From positions 1-33,109 of the forward strand of contig NZ_DATBTY010000011.1 of assembly GCF_036516575.1 (NCBI RefSeq): DNA of 33,109 nucleotides, written 5' to 3'. This stretch comes from Cerasibacillus sp036516575. GTDB taxonomy: Bacteria > Bacillota > Bacilli > Bacillales > Amphibacillaceae. Made by a program: the position numbers and the translations under genes. The notes under the pieces were generated by a model, which did not search any database, was not told the DNA's origin, and worked only from the letters and a program-made list of their open reading frames with translations. Shown here piece after piece: positions 14,611-21,772 of the stretch (its first letter is position 1; every line of letters begins with the position of its first letter).

Positions 14611-15456
14611 TTATTCTGCTTGTTCAAATGTTATCTTACCGATTCGACCCGTTCTTAAATCATTCAAAACAATTTCAGCTACCCGGTCAAAATTGACATG
14701 GCCACCGCTCTCTAGGGCACCTTGCTTTTTCCCTATTCTCTCAAATACATCCCACATATCTTCCATATCAGCATCAATTCCATAACGTTGTTTAATCAAT
14801 GAAGGGTACTGATCTTGTAAATATGTCATAACAAAAGCAGCTATATCTTGTAATGATAATAGATGATCTTTTATTGTTCCAATAGCAGCTAAACGATAGC
14901 CGACTGTTTGATCCTCAAACTTTGGCCATAGTATTCCCGGTGTGTCTAGCAGTTCAAAATCGCTTTTAACTTTAATCCAGGTTTGGTGTTTGGTTATACC
15001 AGGGCGATCTCCAGTTTTAGCAATCTTTTTATTAGCAAGCCGGTTAATTAATGTCGACTTCCCTACATTAGGAATTCCAATAATCATAGCACGGGCTGGT
15101 CTCGTTTGTACTCCACGCTTTTGCAATTTTTCCAAGTTTTTTTGTCCTAATGATTTGGCTAGCTCGATTACTTTTTGGATATCTGGCTTATGGTTAACAT
15201 TAATTGCTACAGCTGGTGTATGTTTACTAGAGAAATAATGAAGCCATTTTTTTGTTTGTTGATCATCTGCTAAGTCTTTCTTCATTAGTATAACCATTTT
15301 TGGCTTTTCCTGTAATATATCGCGTAATAATGGGTTTTGCGATGATTGTGGTGCACGTGCATCTACCAATTCCATCACAAAATCAACTAATTTTAATTTT
15401 TCTTGTACTTCTCTTTTCGCTTTAGCCATATGGCCAGGAAACCATTGTATCGTCAT
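14611..15456 (-). CDS. rbgA: Ribosome biogenesis GTPase RbgA (YlqF)
   Basis: RbgA is a circularly permuted GTPase needed late in 50S subunit assembly. The 281-residue protein has the permuted motif order: G4 region at 58-61, G1 GIPNVGKS at 127-134, G2 Thr in PGIT at about 155, G3 DTPG at 171-174, and a C-terminal RNA-binding helical domain. The N-terminal WFPGHMAKAKRE is the family signature. The G4 motif, normally NKxD, reads MKKD here because the codon is ATG, so the base-contacting Asn is replaced. The start ATG is at 15456. The gene follows lepB by 8 bp and ends at a strong terminator. Confidence 0.96.
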   Translation of the reverse strand: MTIQWFPGHMAKAKREVQEKLKLVDFVMELVDARAPQSSQNPLLRDILQEKPKMVILMKKDLADDQQTKKWLHYFSSKHTPAVAINVNHKPDIQKVIELAKSLGQKNLEKLQKRGVQTRPARAMIIGIPNVGKSTLINRLANKKIAKTGDRPGITKHQTWIKVKSDFELLDTPGILWPKFEDQTVGYRLAAIGTIKDHLLSLQDIAAFVMTYLQDQYPSLIKQRYGIDADMEDMWDVFERIGKKQGALESGGHVNFDRVAEIVLNDLRTGRIGKITFEQAE

Positions 15457-15464
15457 ATCTATTC

Positions 15465-16025
15465 CTACTTTCCAACAATTTGCATACGATCCATTGGCCA
15501 GTAAATAAGGCTTGTTTTACCGACAATTTGATCCATTGATATGAGTCCAATTGATCGACTATCCACAGAATTACCACGGTTATCACCGAGGACAAGCACT
15601 TGATGTTCAGGTATGACATCATAGGCACCAGGTAGATCTTCTAACCGAAAATCCTCTGTAAGAATTTGATATGGTTTCATATTTTCCTTTAATTCGGTTA
15701 AAAACGGTTCTTCAACAGGTTCATGATCAATATATAAGACATTATCTATGACAGCAACATGTTCACCAGGTAAACCGATGACGCGTTTAATGAAGTCTTT
15801 TTTATCAGATGCGTGGAAAACGACTATATCAAATCGCTCCGGTTCTTTAATCCGATAGGAAAATTTATTGACAATCATTTGATCGCGATCATGTAACGTC
15901 GGTAACATCGACGGTCCATCAACAATAATCGGAATGAAAAAAAAGGTGCGGATGACAAAAGCAACCGCTACAGCTATTAATAAAGCTTTAATCCAGTCAA
16001 ACCAGTCACTCTTTTGTTTTTTCAT
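15465..16025 (-). CDS. lepB: Type I signal peptidase
   Basis: This membrane-anchored serine protease cleaves Sec and Tat signal peptides outside the cytoplasmic membrane. From ATG 16025 (GGAGG 7 nt upstream) the product has 186 residues: a basic N-terminus, one membrane segment at about 12-32, the catalytic Ser39 in DGPSMLPTL and the general base Lys80 in FIKRVIGLPGE, and box E with LGDNRGNSVDSR. It is the short Gram-positive SipS type with one membrane span. A longer frame reaching 16091 begins inside the -35 box and is rejected. It is probably cotranscribed with rbgA. Its place between rplS and rbgA differs from B. subtilis. Confidence 0.96.
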   Translation of the reverse strand: MKKQKSDWFDWIKALLIAVAVAFVIRTFFFIPIIVDGPSMLPTLHDRDQMIVNKFSYRIKEPERFDIVVFHASDKKDFIKRVIGLPGEHVAVIDNVLYIDHEPVEEPFLTELKENMKPYQILTEDFRLEDLPGAYDVIPEHQVLVLGDNRGNSVDSRSIGLISMDQIVGKTSLIYWPMDRMQIVGK

Positions 16026-16051
16026 GAATTTACCTCCGACAAGTACACTCC

Positions 16052-16091
16052 CTACAATCATATTGTAGTCTACTAAGTCACATGATTTCAA
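16052..16091 (-). promoter_or_regulatory. lepB-rbgA promoter with a palindrome over the -10
   Basis: On the minus strand TTGAAA (16086-16091, 5/6), 18 bp and TACAAT (16062-16067, 5/6) make a SigA-type promoter. The -10 is one half of a perfect 7-bp inverted repeat CTACAAT-N3-ATTGTAG (16052-16068) covering -10 to about +1, an operator-like arrangement with no regulator identified. Confidence 0.6.
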
Positions 16092-16122
16092 CTATTTATT
16101 GCCATTTTTATATTTCAGATAC

Positions 16123-16158
16123 AAAAAAAGAGCCTGCAATGATGCTAAGCTCCTCTTT
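16123..16158 (-). terminator. Intrinsic terminator after rplS
   Basis: On the minus strand AAAGAGGAGC pairs with GCTCTTTTTT (10 bp, two G-U pairs) across a 15-nt loop, ending in a T-run (complement of 16123-16129). It starts 45 bp after the rplS stop and separates rplS from lepB. Confidence 0.8.
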
Positions 16159-16202
16159 GTACCTCGTTGTTATACTTGGTCTGTTCAAAAAAGCTTCGCC
16201 AT

Positions 16203-16550
16203 TTATGAAAGGCGTTCTTTAATACGTGCAGCCTTACCACGTAAATTACGTAGATAGTAAAGTTTCGCACGGCGAACAGTTCCCCGACGTACAACATCAA
16301 TTTTATCAACGCGTGGTGAATGTAATGGGAATGTACGTTCAACACCTACACCGTATGAAATCTTTCTTACAGTGAATGTCTCACTAATCCCGCCGTTTTG
16401 ACGTTTAATTACAACGCCTTCGAATACCTGAATACGCTCACGGCTTCCTTCAACGACTTTAACATGCACTTTAACTGTATCTCCAGCACGGAAATCAGGA
16501 TGATCTGTACGAAGTTGTTCTTTCGTAATCTCTTGAATTAATTGTTGCAT
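16203..16550 (-). CDS. rplS: 50S ribosomal protein L19
   Basis: L19 sits at the interface between the 50S and 30S subunits. The 115-residue length and the sequence (MQQLIQEITKEQLRTDHPDF, then GDTVKVHVKVVEGSRERIQVFEGVV and a basic C-terminus with RAKLYYLRNLRGKAARIKE) are those of Bacillus L19. The ATG at 16550 has GGAAGGAGTG upstream. It is preceded by its own promoter and a structured leader matching the L19 autoregulatory leader, so it can be expressed apart from trmD upstream, and it is followed by a terminator. Confidence 0.98.
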   Translation of the reverse strand: MQQLIQEITKEQLRTDHPDFRAGDTVKVHVKVVEGSRERIQVFEGVVIKRQNGGISETFTVRKISYGVGVERTFPLHSPRVDKIDVVRRGTVRRAKLYYLRNLRGKAARIKERLS

Positions 16551-16640
16551 CCTGCTTCACTCCTTCCAAACCAAATGTTCATCATTCACTAAGGAACAGC
16601 GGAACATCGTTTTTCGACTTGAGTATTGAACTCAAGCACA
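16551..16640 (-). ncRNA. L19 ribosomal-protein leader (rplS mRNA leader)
   Basis: The leader of about 90 nt before rplS folds into a 7-bp hairpin (CTTGAGT/ACTCAAG with a 5-nt loop), then a region where GATGTTC pairs with GAACATT around the segment CCGCTGTTCCTTAGTGAATG. Its position and layout match the known L19 leader of Firmicutes, to which L19 is thought to bind and repress its own synthesis. A covariance-model score would settle it. Confidence 0.7.
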
Positions 16641-16646
16641 CAAATT

Positions 16647-16675
16647 AATATACCATATCATATCAGTGAATTCAA
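16647..16675 (-). promoter_or_regulatory. rplS promoter with extended -10
   Basis: On the minus strand TTGAAT (16670-16675), 17 bp and TATATT (16647-16652) preceded by TGG (extended -10) lie immediately after the trmD stop. Predicted initiation near 16640 begins exactly where the L19 leader structure starts. Confidence 0.75.
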
Positions 16676-16682
16676 CTACAAA

Positions 16683-17414
16683 TTACTTGTTTATTATTTT
16701 ATTTAAAAATTGTTTATCTGCGTCAGTTAATGGAACATCCTTTAATAAGTCTGGTCTTCTTTCGCATGTGCGTTTTAGTGATTGTTCTCTCCGCCATGTT
16801 GCAATTTTCTCATGATGACCCGATAGTAAAACTTCAGGGACTTTCATTCCACGAAAATTAGCAGGGCGTGTATAGTGTGGATGTTCTAATAATCCTGTTG
16901 AAAAAGAATCTTCAGTTGCTGATTGTTTATTTCCTAAAACGCCAGGCAATAATCGAGCGACACTATCAATCACAACCATTGCCCCAAGTTCCCCACCAGT
17001 TAAGACATAATCACCAATCGATATTTCATCAGTAACAAGATGTTCTCTAATACGCTCATCATAACCTTCATAATGACCACAAATAATTAGTAAATGGTCT
17101 TCTTGTGCAAGCTCTTCAGCTTTTTCCTGTGTATATGTTTCACCTTGTGGACACATGAGGATGATACGAGGTTTAGTGTTTGTTTTTGCTGTTTGTGCTT
17201 TAACAGCATCAAAAATCGGCTGTGGTGTTAGCACCATACCAGCCCCACCACCATATGGATAATCATCTACTTTATGGTGCTTGTCTTCCGTATAATCCCG
17301 AAAATTAACTAGATTATACGTAAACTTATTATTTTCTAATGCTTTCTGTAGTATAGAGGATTGAAACACACCTGTAAACATATCAGGAAATAACGTTAAT
17401 ATATCAATATGCAT
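16683..17414 (-). CDS. trmD: tRNA (guanine-N1-)-methyltransferase TrmD
   Basis: TrmD makes m1G37 in tRNAs, which prevents frameshifting, using S-adenosylmethionine bound in a trefoil knot. The 243-residue protein shows MHIDILTLFPDMF at the N-terminus, the knot region ICGHYEGYDERIREH (about 110-124) and SIGDYVLTGGELGAMVVIDS (about 131-150), and the C-terminal domain with YTRPANFRGMKVPEVLLSGHH. The start ATG overlaps the rimM stop by one base (TAATG), implying translational coupling; the pair is conserved in bacteria. Confidence 0.98.
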   Translation of the reverse strand: MHIDILTLFPDMFTGVFQSSILQKALENNKFTYNLVNFRDYTEDKHHKVDDYPYGGGAGMVLTPQPIFDAVKAQTAKTNTKPRIILMCPQGETYTQEKAEELAQEDHLLIICGHYEGYDERIREHLVTDEISIGDYVLTGGELGAMVVIDSVARLLPGVLGNKQSATEDSFSTGLLEHPHYTRPANFRGMKVPEVLLSGHHEKIATWRREQSLKRTCERRPDLLKDVPLTDADKQFLNKIINK

Positions 17415-17929
17415 TACTCTAACAATCCTTCCATTGGATCAATCTCTATTTTTTTCTCTGTAATATTCACTGTCTTAACAACATCATCTATATAAGGAAT
17501 GAGAATTTCCCGCTGATTTGTACCTTTAACAACCCATACATCGTTAGCCCCTGTTGCTATTATATCTGTGACTGATCCGATTTTTTCTTGTGTTAATGTG
17601 AATACATCACAACCGATAATATCGTGATAATAGTACGCTCCTTCTTCTAGTTCTTCCATTTGATCTGCAGAGATTTTTAATAGCCCACCTTTAAAGGGTT
17701 CGACTTCACTAATATGATTAAACCCAGCAAATTTAAGTAAATGGTAGTTCCGGTGAAGGCGTTGTTGTTCAATTGTCACCTCTAAAACAGGGCTTTCTTT
17801 AGGATATAGATATAATTGTGTCCCAGGGTTAAATCGATTATCTTTATCAGAGATTTTAACGACTTTTAATTCACCTTTTATTCCATGAGTATTAATAATT
17901 TCACCGACTACGAAGAATTGTTTATCCAT
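17414..17929 (-). CDS. rimM: 16S rRNA processing protein RimM
   Basis: RimM binds S19 and assists maturation of the 30S head. The 171-residue protein has the N-terminal beta-barrel (FFVVGEIINTHGIKGELKV) and a C-terminal PRC-barrel (YYYHDIIGCDVFT, then IGSVTDIIATGANDVWVVKG and ILIPYIDDVVKTVNI). The ATG at 17929 has a modest GTGGGTGA site upstream. It lies 14 bp after ylqD and overlaps trmD, in the conserved rpsP-khpA-ylqD-rimM-trmD-rplS order. Confidence 0.97.
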   Translation of the reverse strand: MDKQFFVVGEIINTHGIKGELKVVKISDKDNRFNPGTQLYLYPKESPVLEVTIEQQRLHRNYHLLKFAGFNHISEVEPFKGGLLKISADQMEELEEGAYYYHDIIGCDVFTLTQEKIGSVTDIIATGANDVWVVKGTNQREILIPYIDDVVKTVNITEKKIEIDPMEGLLE

Positions 17930-17943
17930 ATATTATTCACCCA

Positions 17944-18333
17944 CTACTTATCAATTCGTATGACGATATCATCTTTTAAAACAATCGCTTGTTCTTTCAT
18001 AAACTCTTCCCAATGCGTTCCTTCTTTTACTTCAACAAGAGCTTCAACTTCATTTTCAATGATTTCACTACCGATTTCGATCATCTTTAATTGTTCAAGT
18101 TTAAAGTCAATTAATTTCATCTTTTCTTTACGATTGGATATTTCTTGGTGAAATCGTTCATTGATTTCCCTTTTAGATAAGATCGCTTTATTCTCTAGTT
18201 TACGCTGTTCAAATAGGAGTTGTTGGCACTCTTGTTCAAGTCGCATTTTATGGTGGTGAAACCGATCTTGTAATTTCTTTTTACTCCTTTCGGTGACAAT
18301 TTGTTTAACTTGGACTTTCTTAATAATCTTCAC
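17944..18333 (-). CDS. ylqD: YlqD family protein of unknown function
   Basis: The 129-residue protein is conserved at this locus in Bacillaceae but has no established function. It is highly charged; about residues 15-85 are rich in Lys, Glu, Gln and Leu and predicted to form a coiled coil (KKKLQDRFHHHKMRLEQECQ and the stretch after it). There is no signal peptide or membrane segment. The start is GTG 18333 with AAGGGG about 9 nt upstream. A terminator after khpA lies just before it, so its expression probably depends on readthrough. Confidence 0.85.
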   Translation of the reverse strand: MKIIKKVQVKQIVTERSKKKLQDRFHHHKMRLEQECQQLLFEQRKLENKAILSKREINERFHQEISNRKEKMKLIDFKLEQLKMIEIGSEIIENEVEALVEVKEGTHWEEFMKEQAIVLKDDIVIRIDK

Positions 18334-18367
18334 TATACGCAGCCCCTTTTACACAAAATATGATATT

Positions 18368-18398
18368 AAAAAGGGAAAGGGAATCTTCCCTCTCCCTT
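18368..18398 (-). terminator. Intrinsic terminator between khpA and ylqD
   Basis: On the minus strand AAGGGAGAGGGAA pairs with TTCCCTTTCCCTT (13 bp with one G-U pair; the innermost pairs must open to form the loop), followed by T5. The stem includes the khpA stop codon. It should cut most transcripts after rpsP-khpA and lower ylqD-rimM-trmD expression. Confidence 0.85.
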
Positions 18399-18624
18399 AC
18401 ATAATATCAAGATAAATGCGTTTGTTCGTATTGGTTTTATTCGCATAGACAAGCGTACGAATGGCTTTAGCTATGCGACCATTTTTACCAATGACTTTCC
18501 CAACATCTTTTTCATTGACTGTTAGATGATAAACGATTTTCCGATCTTCTTCCGATTTTGTCACAGAAATATGTTCTGGATAATCAACTAAAGGCGTAAC
18601 AATCGTTTCAATCAGGGCTTTCAT
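18397..18624 (-). CDS. khpA: KH-domain RNA-binding protein KhpA (YlqC)
   Basis: KhpA is a minimal single-KH-domain RNA-binding protein; in pneumococcus it partners with KhpB and affects cell elongation, and it is widely conserved beside rpsP. The 75 residues hold the GxxG loop GKNG at 46-49 within VGKVIGKNGRIAKAIRTLVY. The ATG at 18624 lies 12 bp after rpsP. Its stop codon is built into a strong intrinsic terminator. Confidence 0.93.
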   Translation of the reverse strand: MKALIETIVTPLVDYPEHISVTKSEEDRKIVYHLTVNEKDVGKVIGKNGRIAKAIRTLVYANKTNTNKRIYLDIM

Positions 18625-18636
18625 GATATCACACTC

Positions 18637-18909
18637 TTATTTTTGATTTTTTTGATCGTGGAATTTTTTCATGATGCCTTGCTTAGAGAAAAGATTACGA
18701 ACAGTATCACTCGGTTGTGCACCATTCATAAGCCATTGTAAAGCTTTATCTTCGTCAATCTTTACTTCAACTGGTTCACTAACAGGATTGTACGTTCCAA
18801 TCTGTTCGATGGAGCGACCATCACGTGGTGAGCGTGAATCGGCTACAACGATACGATAAAACGGGTTACGTTTTGCACCCATACGTTTCATGCGAATTTT
18901 TACTGCCAT
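18637..18909 (-). CDS. rpsP: 30S ribosomal protein S16
   Basis: S16 helps fold the 5' domain of 16S rRNA. The 90-residue protein matches Bacillus S16 in length and sequence (MAVKIRMKRMGAKRNPFYRI, then VVADSRSPRDGRSIEQIGTY). The ATG at 18909 is preceded by AAGGAGGTGG, among the strongest ribosome binding sites here. It has its own extended -10 promoter in the 79-bp gap after ffh, as expected for a highly expressed ribosomal protein. Confidence 0.98.
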   Translation of the reverse strand: MAVKIRMKRMGAKRNPFYRIVVADSRSPRDGRSIEQIGTYNPVSEPVEVKIDEDKALQWLMNGAQPSDTVRNLFSKQGIMKKFHDQKNQK

Positions 18910-18948
18910 GATTTAGCCACCTCCTTGATTTGGTTTTCACAGTTTTAA

Positions 18949-18977
18949 ATTGTATCAGAAATATCAGAGGCTGTAAA
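18949..18977 (-). promoter_or_regulatory. rpsP promoter with extended -10
   Basis: On the minus strand TTTACA (18972-18977, 5/6), 17 bp and TACAAT (18949-18954, 5/6) preceded by TGA (extended -10) lie in the ffh-rpsP gap. Initiation is predicted near 18942, about 33 nt before the rpsP start. Confidence 0.75.
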
Positions 18978-18988
18978 GTGTTTTTACA

Positions 18989-20332
18989 TTACATGAAAGG
19001 AAATTTAAATCCTTTGCCTTTTTTGCCTTTTTGCATATTCGTCATTTGCTTCATCATTTTCTTCATTTCATTAAATTGTTTAAGCAGACGGTTGACTTGT
19101 GAAACGGTAGTACCAGACCCTTTTGCAATCCGTTTCTTCCGGCTTGCATTCATAATTTCTGGTTGTTGACGTTCTTCTTTCGTCATCGAATAAACAATCG
19201 CTTCGACATGATCGAGCTGTTTTTCATCGATTTGTACATTTTTTAGACCTTTCATTTTATTCATACCAGGAATCATCGTTAATAAATCTTCTAATGGGCC
19301 CATTTTTTTCACTTGACCCATTTGCTCTAAAAAGTCATCAAATGTAAACGACATGGTACGCATTTTTTCTTCAAGCTCACGTGCTTGTTTTTCATCAACC
19401 GTTGTCTGGGCCTTTTCAATTAATGTCAGGACATCACCCATTCCTAAAATCCGAGAGGCCATGCGATCTGGATGGAAAGGCTCTAATTGATCTAATTTCT
19501 CACCCATACCAGCAAACTTAATCGGTTTACCAGTAACAGCTTTAATAGAAAGGGCTGCCCCCCCACGTGTATCTCCGTCTAATTTCGTTAAAACAACACC
19601 TGTAATATCTAATGTTTCATCAAAGCTTTCCGCAACATTAACCGCATCTTGTCCAGTCATTGCATCAACAACGAGGAATATTTCATCAGGATTAACTTGC
19701 CCTTTAATATCGATGAGTTCATCCATTAAATTTTCGTCAACATGTAAACGTCCTGCCGTATCAATAATAACGTAATCGCGATGTTGTTCTTTTGCCTCTT
19801 CAATCGCTTTCGTTGCAATATCGACTGGGTTGGCGTCTGTTCCCATTGAAAAAACAGGCATATCCAACTGTTTACCTAATGTCTGTAATTGGTCAATGGC
19901 AGCTGGACGGTAGACGTCACAGGCAACAAGCATTGGATTGCGATTGTATTTCTTTCTTAACAAATTAGCCAATTTACCTGAAGTCGTCGTTTTACCTGCA
20001 CCTTGTAGACCGACCATCATGATAACAGTAGGTGGTCGATCAGCCACAGCGATTTTACTTTGTTCGCCCCCCATTAATTCTGTTAATTCTTCTTTCACAA
20101 CTTTAATAACTTGTTGTCCGGGAGTTAAACTCTCCATAACTTCTTGACCAACAGCACGTTCTTTAATACGATTAATTAAATCTTTAACGACTTTAAAGTT
20201 CACGTCTGCTTCTAATAAAGCAAGCCGAACTTCACGTGTCATCTCTTTAACATCTTGTTCAGATACTTTCCCTTTACCAGTAATTTTTTTTATCGTATCT
20301 TGTAATCGTTCAGCCAATCCCTCAAATGCCAT
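18989..20332 (-). CDS. ffh: Signal recognition particle protein Ffh
   Basis: Ffh binds 4.5S/scRNA and the signal sequences of nascent membrane and secreted proteins. The 447-residue protein has an N domain (1-90), a GTPase G domain with GLQGAGKTTTSGKLA at about 104-118, DTAGRLH and TKLDGDTRGGAAL, and a C-terminal M domain (from about 300) with the Met-rich signal-sequence groove and the RNA-binding segment with SRKKRIAKGSGT. The tail is basic and Met/Lys rich. It is cotranscribed with ylxM, which lies 11 bp upstream. Confidence 0.98.
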   Translation of the reverse strand: MAFEGLAERLQDTIKKITGKGKVSEQDVKEMTREVRLALLEADVNFKVVKDLINRIKERAVGQEVMESLTPGQQVIKVVKEELTELMGGEQSKIAVADRPPTVIMMVGLQGAGKTTTSGKLANLLRKKYNRNPMLVACDVYRPAAIDQLQTLGKQLDMPVFSMGTDANPVDIATKAIEEAKEQHRDYVIIDTAGRLHVDENLMDELIDIKGQVNPDEIFLVVDAMTGQDAVNVAESFDETLDITGVVLTKLDGDTRGGAALSIKAVTGKPIKFAGMGEKLDQLEPFHPDRMASRILGMGDVLTLIEKAQTTVDEKQARELEEKMRTMSFTFDDFLEQMGQVKKMGPLEDLLTMIPGMNKMKGLKNVQIDEKQLDHVEAIVYSMTKEERQQPEIMNASRKKRIAKGSGTTVSQVNRLLKQFNEMKKMMKQMTNMQKGKKGKGFKFPFM

Positions 20333-20343
20333 AAAATGCCCTC

Positions 20344-20679
20344 CTAACCTAAATCTTTTATTTGTTTCAATAACTCACGTGCTCCAACAATATCTTTCTC
20401 ATGTACAACTGTTTCGAGTTCTTGGAGTAAGCGGCTTCGCTTTTGGAATTTTTCATATAAGCGAAGTTTTTGTTCATAAGTTTCCAACATTTTTTCAGTT
20501 CGTTTAATATTATCGTATATGGCTTGACGAGAAACCCCATGTATTTCGGATATTTCACCGAGCGAATAGTCTTCTAAATAGTACATTTGTAAATATATTC
20601 GTTGTTTATCAGTTAAAAGCGGATGATAAAAGTCAAACAAAAAATTAATACGTGTCGTTCGTTCTAACATATCACTCAT
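20344..20679 (-). CDS. ylxM: YlxM, SRP-associated helix-turn-helix protein
   Basis: YlxM family proteins are encoded next to ffh and modulate SRP activity (shown in Streptococcus). The 111 residues resemble sigma-factor region 4: LTDKQRIYLQMYYLEDYSLG followed by EISEIHGVSRQAIYDNIKRT, a helix-turn-helix at about 38-60, then a charged coiled helix. The ATG at 20679 has AAGGAATGAG upstream. It is first in the ylxM-ffh unit with its own SigA promoter after ftsY. Confidence 0.93.
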   Translation of the reverse strand: MSDMLERTTRINFLFDFYHPLLTDKQRIYLQMYYLEDYSLGEISEIHGVSRQAIYDNIKRTEKMLETYEQKLRLYEKFQKRSRLLQELETVVHEKDIVGARELLKQIKDLG

Positions 20680-20707
20680 TCCTTGTTAAGTGAAAATCCT
20701 TTACATA

Positions 20708-20737
20708 ATAATAGCTATAAAGAAGATATCTTGTCAA
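20708..20737 (-). promoter_or_regulatory. SigA promoter of ylxM-ffh
   Basis: On the minus strand a perfect TTGACA (20732-20737) begins 8 bp after the ftsY stop and is followed after 18 bp by TATTAT (20708-20713, 5/6). The predicted leader before ylxM is only about 22 nt. Confidence 0.7.
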
Positions 20738-20744
20738 GTCTTGC

Positions 20745-21755
20745 TCATTCGTTTGATTCATCTTCCTCTTCTTCAACCATATCAGCAAATAATCCAAATA
20801 CAAACGCATGAGGATCAAAAACTTGTAAATCCTCCATTTGTTCACCTAAGCCAACAAATTTCACAGGAATATTGAGCTCATGACGAATAGCTAATACAAT
20901 ACCCCCTTTTGCTGTTCCGTCAAGCTTTGTTAATATAATCCCTGTTACATCTGTTGCGTCACTAAATGTTTTAGCTTGACTAAGAGCATTCTGTCCAGTT
21001 GTCGCATCGAGTGCTAATAGTACTTCATGTGGAGCACCTGGAACCTCACGTTCGATAACTCGCTTTACCTTAGATAGCTCGTTCATTAAATTCACTTTAT
21101 TCTGTAAGCGACCGGCTGTATCACAAATTAAGACATCCGCATTTCGTGACTTAGCGGCTTGAATACCATCAAAGATAACAGCAGCAGGATCGCTTCCTTC
21201 TCTCTGTTTAATTACTTCTACGTCTGCTCGTTTACCCCATTCTTCTAATTGTTCAATTGCCCCAGCACGGAATGTATCACCAGCAGCTAAAACAACATGC
21301 TTTCCTTCTTGTTTCAAGCGATGGGCTAATTTTCCAATCGATGTCGTCTTTCCAACCCCATTAACTCCCACGACTAATAAAACAGATAGGCCTTCGTCTG
21401 AAAGTTGGAGTTGTTCAATAACCTCATCTGCATCATCACCATAATAAATATCAACAAGCTTCTCTGAAATAACTGATTTGACTTCTTCGGGCTCTTTTAT
21501 ATTTCTACGTTTTACTTCCATTTTCAACTCATCAACAAGATCCATAACGGTCATAACACCGACATCTGCTGTTATTAACACTTCTTCTAACTCTTCAAAG
21601 AAATCTTCATCGACTTTACGGTAACGGGCAATAAGATCATTAATACGTCCGGAAAAAGTTTGCCGCGTTTTTTCCATTCCTTTTTTATATTTTTTTGATA
21701 CCTTTTCTGTTTCCTTTCCCGTAAACTTATCTTTTAATTTCTTAAAAAAACTCAT
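20745..21755 (-). CDS. ftsY: Signal recognition particle receptor FtsY
   Basis: FtsY is the membrane-associated SRP receptor GTPase that pairs with Ffh. The 336-residue protein has a short basic N-terminal region (MSFFKKLKDKFTGKETEKVS), typical of Bacillus and lacking the long acidic A domain of E. coli, followed by the NG domain with GVNGVGKTTSIGKLA, DTAGRLQNKVNLM, TKLDGTAKGG and FVGLGEQMEDL. The C-terminus is acidic. The ATG at 21755 has AAAGGATGA upstream and follows smc by 17 bp, so smc-ftsY is a unit. Confidence 0.98.
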   Translation of the reverse strand: MSFFKKLKDKFTGKETEKVSKKYKKGMEKTRQTFSGRINDLIARYRKVDEDFFEELEEVLITADVGVMTVMDLVDELKMEVKRRNIKEPEEVKSVISEKLVDIYYGDDADEVIEQLQLSDEGLSVLLVVGVNGVGKTTSIGKLAHRLKQEGKHVVLAAGDTFRAGAIEQLEEWGKRADVEVIKQREGSDPAAVIFDGIQAAKSRNADVLICDTAGRLQNKVNLMNELSKVKRVIEREVPGAPHEVLLALDATTGQNALSQAKTFSDATDVTGIILTKLDGTAKGGIVLAIRHELNIPVKFVGLGEQMEDLQVFDPHAFVFGLFADMVEEEEDESNE

Positions 21756-21772
21756 TGTACAATCATCCTTTC

